From: a bacterium
GTDB lineage: Bacteria; BMS3Abin14
Length of the DNA stretch: 64,000 bases
Direction of reading: 5' to 3'
Assembly (NCBI GenBank): GCA_020350725.1
Contig: CP070719.1
Coordinates: forward strand, 2,180,701-2,244,700
In this document: positions 61,536-64,000 of the stretch, piece after piece
Numbering within the stretch: the first letter of the stretch is position 1
Layout: every line of letters starts with the position of its first letter
Made by a program: the position numbers and the translations under genes
Notes under the pieces: model-generated
The model's input: the letters and a program-made list of their open reading frames with translations, nothing else
What the model was told of the DNA's origin: nothing
The model's database searches: none

Positions 61536-62780
61536 TCAATCCCACTTCCGCCTGTCATCGATCACCTCGGCGTCCTCGGGGATGGTTCCATCCTCCACCT
61601 GGATCACCGACACACCCAGCTTGAGAACTTCCTTGATCCTCTCGGCGATGGCTTCGATCGTGTGAGCAGGCAAGGCCATTTTACCCTGGACCTCTACGGT
61701 CATGTCGTCCATGGCCCGATCCCTGACGATGACGGCGCGAAAGCGATCCACCCCGTCAAAAGAGGAGAGGACCTCCGAGAGCTGAGCCGGATGGACGAAC
61801 AGGCCCCGCACCTTGGTCACCTGGTCAACCCTGCCGAGGATGGCGGTCAATCGGGGACTTTTGCGTCCGCAGGGGCACGGCCTGTCATCCACGGAGGATA
61901 GATCTCCGGTTGCAAAACGGAGCAGCGTGTTTATGGGATTCAACGGTGTGACGATCACCTCTCCGGGAGTCCCGGCCGGGACCGGTTCGAGGGTTTCCGT
62001 GTCGAGGAGTTCCAGTAACACCGAGGGATCGAAATGCATACCGTTCGCCTCCCGGCATTCGTAAGCGATAGCACCGACCTCGGCCGTTCCGTAGCCCTGT
62101 CTGACGTGGATTCCATAGGTGTCCTGAAATTCTGACCGGAGGCTCTCCGGCAACTTCTCCGCTATGACGAAAGCCTTGCTTATCCCGAGCCGGGTTCCCG
62201 TTTCAGAGGCCTTCTCCAGGAGGACTTTCAGGTAGGAAGGCAGACCTACATACGCATTTGCGCCCAGGTGGGCTGCCACGGCGACCTGGATCTCTGCGTT
62301 GCCGATGCCTGCCGGGATGACCGCACACCCGATGTTGTGACATCCCTCTTCGAACATGGCCCCGGCGGGAGTCAGATGGTATCCGAGGCAGTTGAGCACG
62401 ATGTCCCCTTCTTCGAAGCCGCACGCCAGTAGGGTCCTCTCCCAGCGGTAATAGGAGGTGAGGTGTCCCTCCGGATCGTAAATCGGTCCCGGTGAGGAAT
62501 AGATCCTTCTGAGATTTCCGGGGGGGACGGTGATCAAGCCTCCAAAGGGGGAGTTCTCCGCCTGGATCCTGGGTAGCTCCGACTTCTTCAGGATGGGAAA
62601 CTTCCGGATGTCTTTCGGCGTGTTGAGGTCATCGGCTGTCACACCGGCGTCCTGCAGGCGCCTCATGAATCCGGGCGCTTTCTGCCAGTCTCCCGCCATC
62701 AGCTCGTGGAGTTTTCTGACCTGAAACTCCAGGGTCTCCCCGTGGGATAGATACTCAAGATCACGTCCGCTCTCTTTCAT
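61536..62780 (-). CDS. paaK: Phenylacetate-CoA ligase
   Basis: A 414-residue acyl-adenylate enzyme of the PaaK family: IYSSPGPIYDPEGHL (about 90-104, substrate/ATP loop), QGYGTAEVGAIAYEC (about 218-232), and the C-terminal domain with GRVDQVTKVRG and FVHPAQLSEVL. It makes CoA thioesters of phenylacetate or similar acids with ATP. Start ATG 62780 with GGGAGGGAG upstream. Near korDABC it may serve aromatic amino-acid breakdown (inference). Confidence 0.92.
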   Translation of the reverse strand: MKESGRDLEYLSHGETLEFQVRKLHELMAGDWQKAPGFMRRLQDAGVTADDLNTPKDIRKFPILKKSELPRIQAENSPFGGLITVPPGNLRRIYSSPGPIYDPEGHLTSYYRWERTLLACGFEEGDIVLNCLGYHLTPAGAMFEEGCHNIGCAVIPAGIGNAEIQVAVAAHLGANAYVGLPSYLKVLLEKASETGTRLGISKAFVIAEKLPESLRSEFQDTYGIHVRQGYGTAEVGAIAYECREANGMHFDPSVLLELLDTETLEPVPAGTPGEVIVTPLNPINTLLRFATGDLSSVDDRPCPCGRKSPRLTAILGRVDQVTKVRGLFVHPAQLSEVLSSFDGVDRFRAVIVRDRAMDDMTVEVQGKMALPAHTIEAIAERIKEVLKLGVSVIQVEDGTIPEDAEVIDDRRKWD

Positions 62781-62948
62781 CGTGATATCTCCCTCCCGTC
62801 TTGACTGGTAAAAAATCAAGAATGCCCACTGGCGTTCCATCCGTCAAGGTTCTCTTCCAGAAAGAAGTTGACAGGAAAAATCATTTTCGGCCTCATGACA
62901 GGCATATATCCCGCTATGTGAATATTATACCTAGAGAAGGGGAAAGCC

Positions 62949-63971
62949 ATGGGAAAACAGGATCTGTTGGATTTGCTCAGGGAGTATCGGAATGCATCAG
63001 AGGAGTTTCAGGCAACCTCATACTGGAAGGCGTACGAGAAGGAAATCCTGAAAATAGTTTCCAAAATAGACTTTAATTATCTGCGGTCAGGTAGATATCC
63101 GAGGTTGGCCTCGTTTGGTTTTGCGGATGGAATATATAGTCGGAGATACACTCCCTGGAAAAAAGCAGTGTTGAAGATTTTCCGGATAAAGGAGCCACAG
63201 GTGACTCCCTATTATTTGACGCCCGAAGACATGCAGGAGATGGCATTTCATCACTGCCAATTAGTTGGCAGGCTCAATGATGCCAAATCTCTTGAGGATA
63301 TAAGTGTCTCGACATTCGGGAGTCCGGGGGGAGTGTTTACCGTTAATAACAACCAATACACTGTTTCGTTTCTGAATTATTATCTGCGGTATTGCTTTGC
63401 CCACCGGCATATCAAGTTCACCGGCAAAGAGGTTATCGTTGAGATCGGTTCTGGTTCAGGTTATCAGGTAGAAATCCTGAAAAAACTTTACCCTGAAATT
63501 ACGATTATCTGTTTCGATCTGCCGGCCCAAATCTATCTGTGTGAAAGGTACCTCTCCGAAGCTCTGGGCAATGATGAAGTCGTAAAAACCAATGTGACCC
63601 TGGAATGGAGGGACCTGTCGTTGCTGGAAAAGGGAAAAGTCTACTGTTTTGGATGCTGGCAGGTGCCTTTATTAAACGAACTTGAATTCGATGTATTCTG
63701 GAATGCTGCCAGTTTCGGAGAGATGGAGCCCGATGTCGTCAATAATTACTTGGGATACGTAAAAAACAGGGCGAAATGGATCTATCTATTGCAAAAACGA
63801 CACGGTCAGAAGACAACGGGCAGGGTTCACGTCAAACAGCCCATAACGCTGGCTCATTACAGGGCAATGTTGAACGGATATCGTTTGATCGAGGAGCAGA
63901 GTGCCTTTTCGTCCATAAATAAAATGCGGGGTGATTATTTTGAGGGGATTTGGCGTAGAGAGTATGTCTGA
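62949..63971 (+). CDS. Putative sugar O-methyltransferase
   Basis: A 340-residue methyltransferase of the polysaccharide-associated sugar O-methyltransferase group. The SAM motif is VIVEIGSGSGYQVEIL (about 160-175), with TICFDLPAQIYLCERYLS after it. The gene and its upstream region are clearly more AT-rich (for instance many aat, ttt, aaa codons) than the rest of the window, which suggests horizontal acquisition, perhaps at the edge of an O-antigen or capsule cluster that continues to the right. Confidence 0.8.
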   Translation: MGKQDLLDLLREYRNASEEFQATSYWKAYEKEILKIVSKIDFNYLRSGRYPRLASFGFADGIYSRRYTPWKKAVLKIFRIKEPQVTPYYLTPEDMQEMAFHHCQLVGRLNDAKSLEDISVSTFGSPGGVFTVNNNQYTVSFLNYYLRYCFAHRHIKFTGKEVIVEIGSGSGYQVEILKKLYPEITIICFDLPAQIYLCERYLSEALGNDEVVKTNVTLEWRDLSLLEKGKVYCFGCWQVPLLNELEFDVFWNAASFGEMEPDVVNNYLGYVKNRAKWIYLLQKRHGQKTTGRVHVKQPITLAHYRAMLNGYRLIEEQSAFSSINKMRGDYFEGIWRREYV

Positions 63972-64000
63972 CAGCCTGCCAAGATGAATTACTTTGGACT

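Noticed and set aside
1..64000. tRNA, rRNA, insertion sequence or prophage
   Set aside because: No T-loop/acceptor patterns, transposase, integrase or phage structural proteins were recognised by eye; a tRNAscan/Infernal run would be decisive.

Overview
The window reads as a GC-rich, densely coded chromosome segment from a Gram-negative, probably anaerobic bacterium. A Desulfobacterota (delta-proteobacterial) origin is my best guess, not a proof. Pointers are a HybA/HybB-type redox module, c-type-haem sensor proteins, NtrC-family and HD-GYP signalling, 2-oxoacid:ferredoxin oxidoreductase, a phosphoketolase, a DksA protein, and outer-membrane enzymes (PldA, PagL) that require a diderm envelope. 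I found no rRNA, tRNA, CRISPR array, insertion sequence or prophage.

Layout. 1-3.5 kb: 3' part of hybA, then hybB, a kinase-less di-haem HAMP sensor and a small membrane protein. 3.5-4.3 kb: repeat-filled spacer. 4.3-7.5 kb (minus): a two-component pair whose kinase has the same di-haem sensor as the kinase-less protein. 7.9-16.7 kb: hpt, an SH3 protein, a methyltransferase, SRAP, MaoC, a phospholipase D-like protein, MsrB, DUF4389, EamA and PldA. 16.9-26.1 kb: phosphoketolase, a pagL broken by one amber codon, DUF4197, small lipoprotein and membrane proteins, a probable selenocysteine-containing heavy-metal-associated protein, an Fe-S oxidoreductase, a release-factor-like protein, a rhodanese and a PGPGW protein. 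26.3-33.8 kb (minus): housekeeping run MOSC-mogA, tmk-holB-ricT-metG, SUKH-like, TatD/radical-SAM fusion. 33.9-45 kb: an outer-membrane protein, dksA, a GAF kinase with its receiver, apbE-NusG_II-Gx (resembling the flavin-based electron-transfer genes fmnB-eetA-eetB), and pgeF-rluD-small gene-rseC, a PAS kinase and purC on minus. 45-48.9 kb: HEAT and HD-GYP proteins. 48.9-55.6 kb: two tandem peptide-binding proteins with two permeases but no ATPases, then a DMT transporter. 56.3-64 kb: PAP2 enzyme, korD-A-B-C with a cupin regulator, DUF2784, phenylacetate-CoA ligase, and an AT-richer sugar O-methyltransferase.

Many intergenic gaps carry degenerate repeats with a 7-bp period, such as runs of gtcaggagtcagtattcag or tttggactttggat. 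They are often arranged as inverted pairs. They run into the 3' ends of several genes and appear to have entered pgeF in frame. A separate 75-bp palindromic element occurs twice near 24.4 and 25.6 kb.

The signal most worth checking is the 97-codon gene at 21409-21702. Its in-frame TGA falls exactly where the first metal-binding cysteine of the HMA fold should be and is followed by a hairpin at the spacing expected of a bacterial SECIS element. Next come the paired di-haem sensors, the amber-interrupted pagL, and the intergenic heptad repeats.
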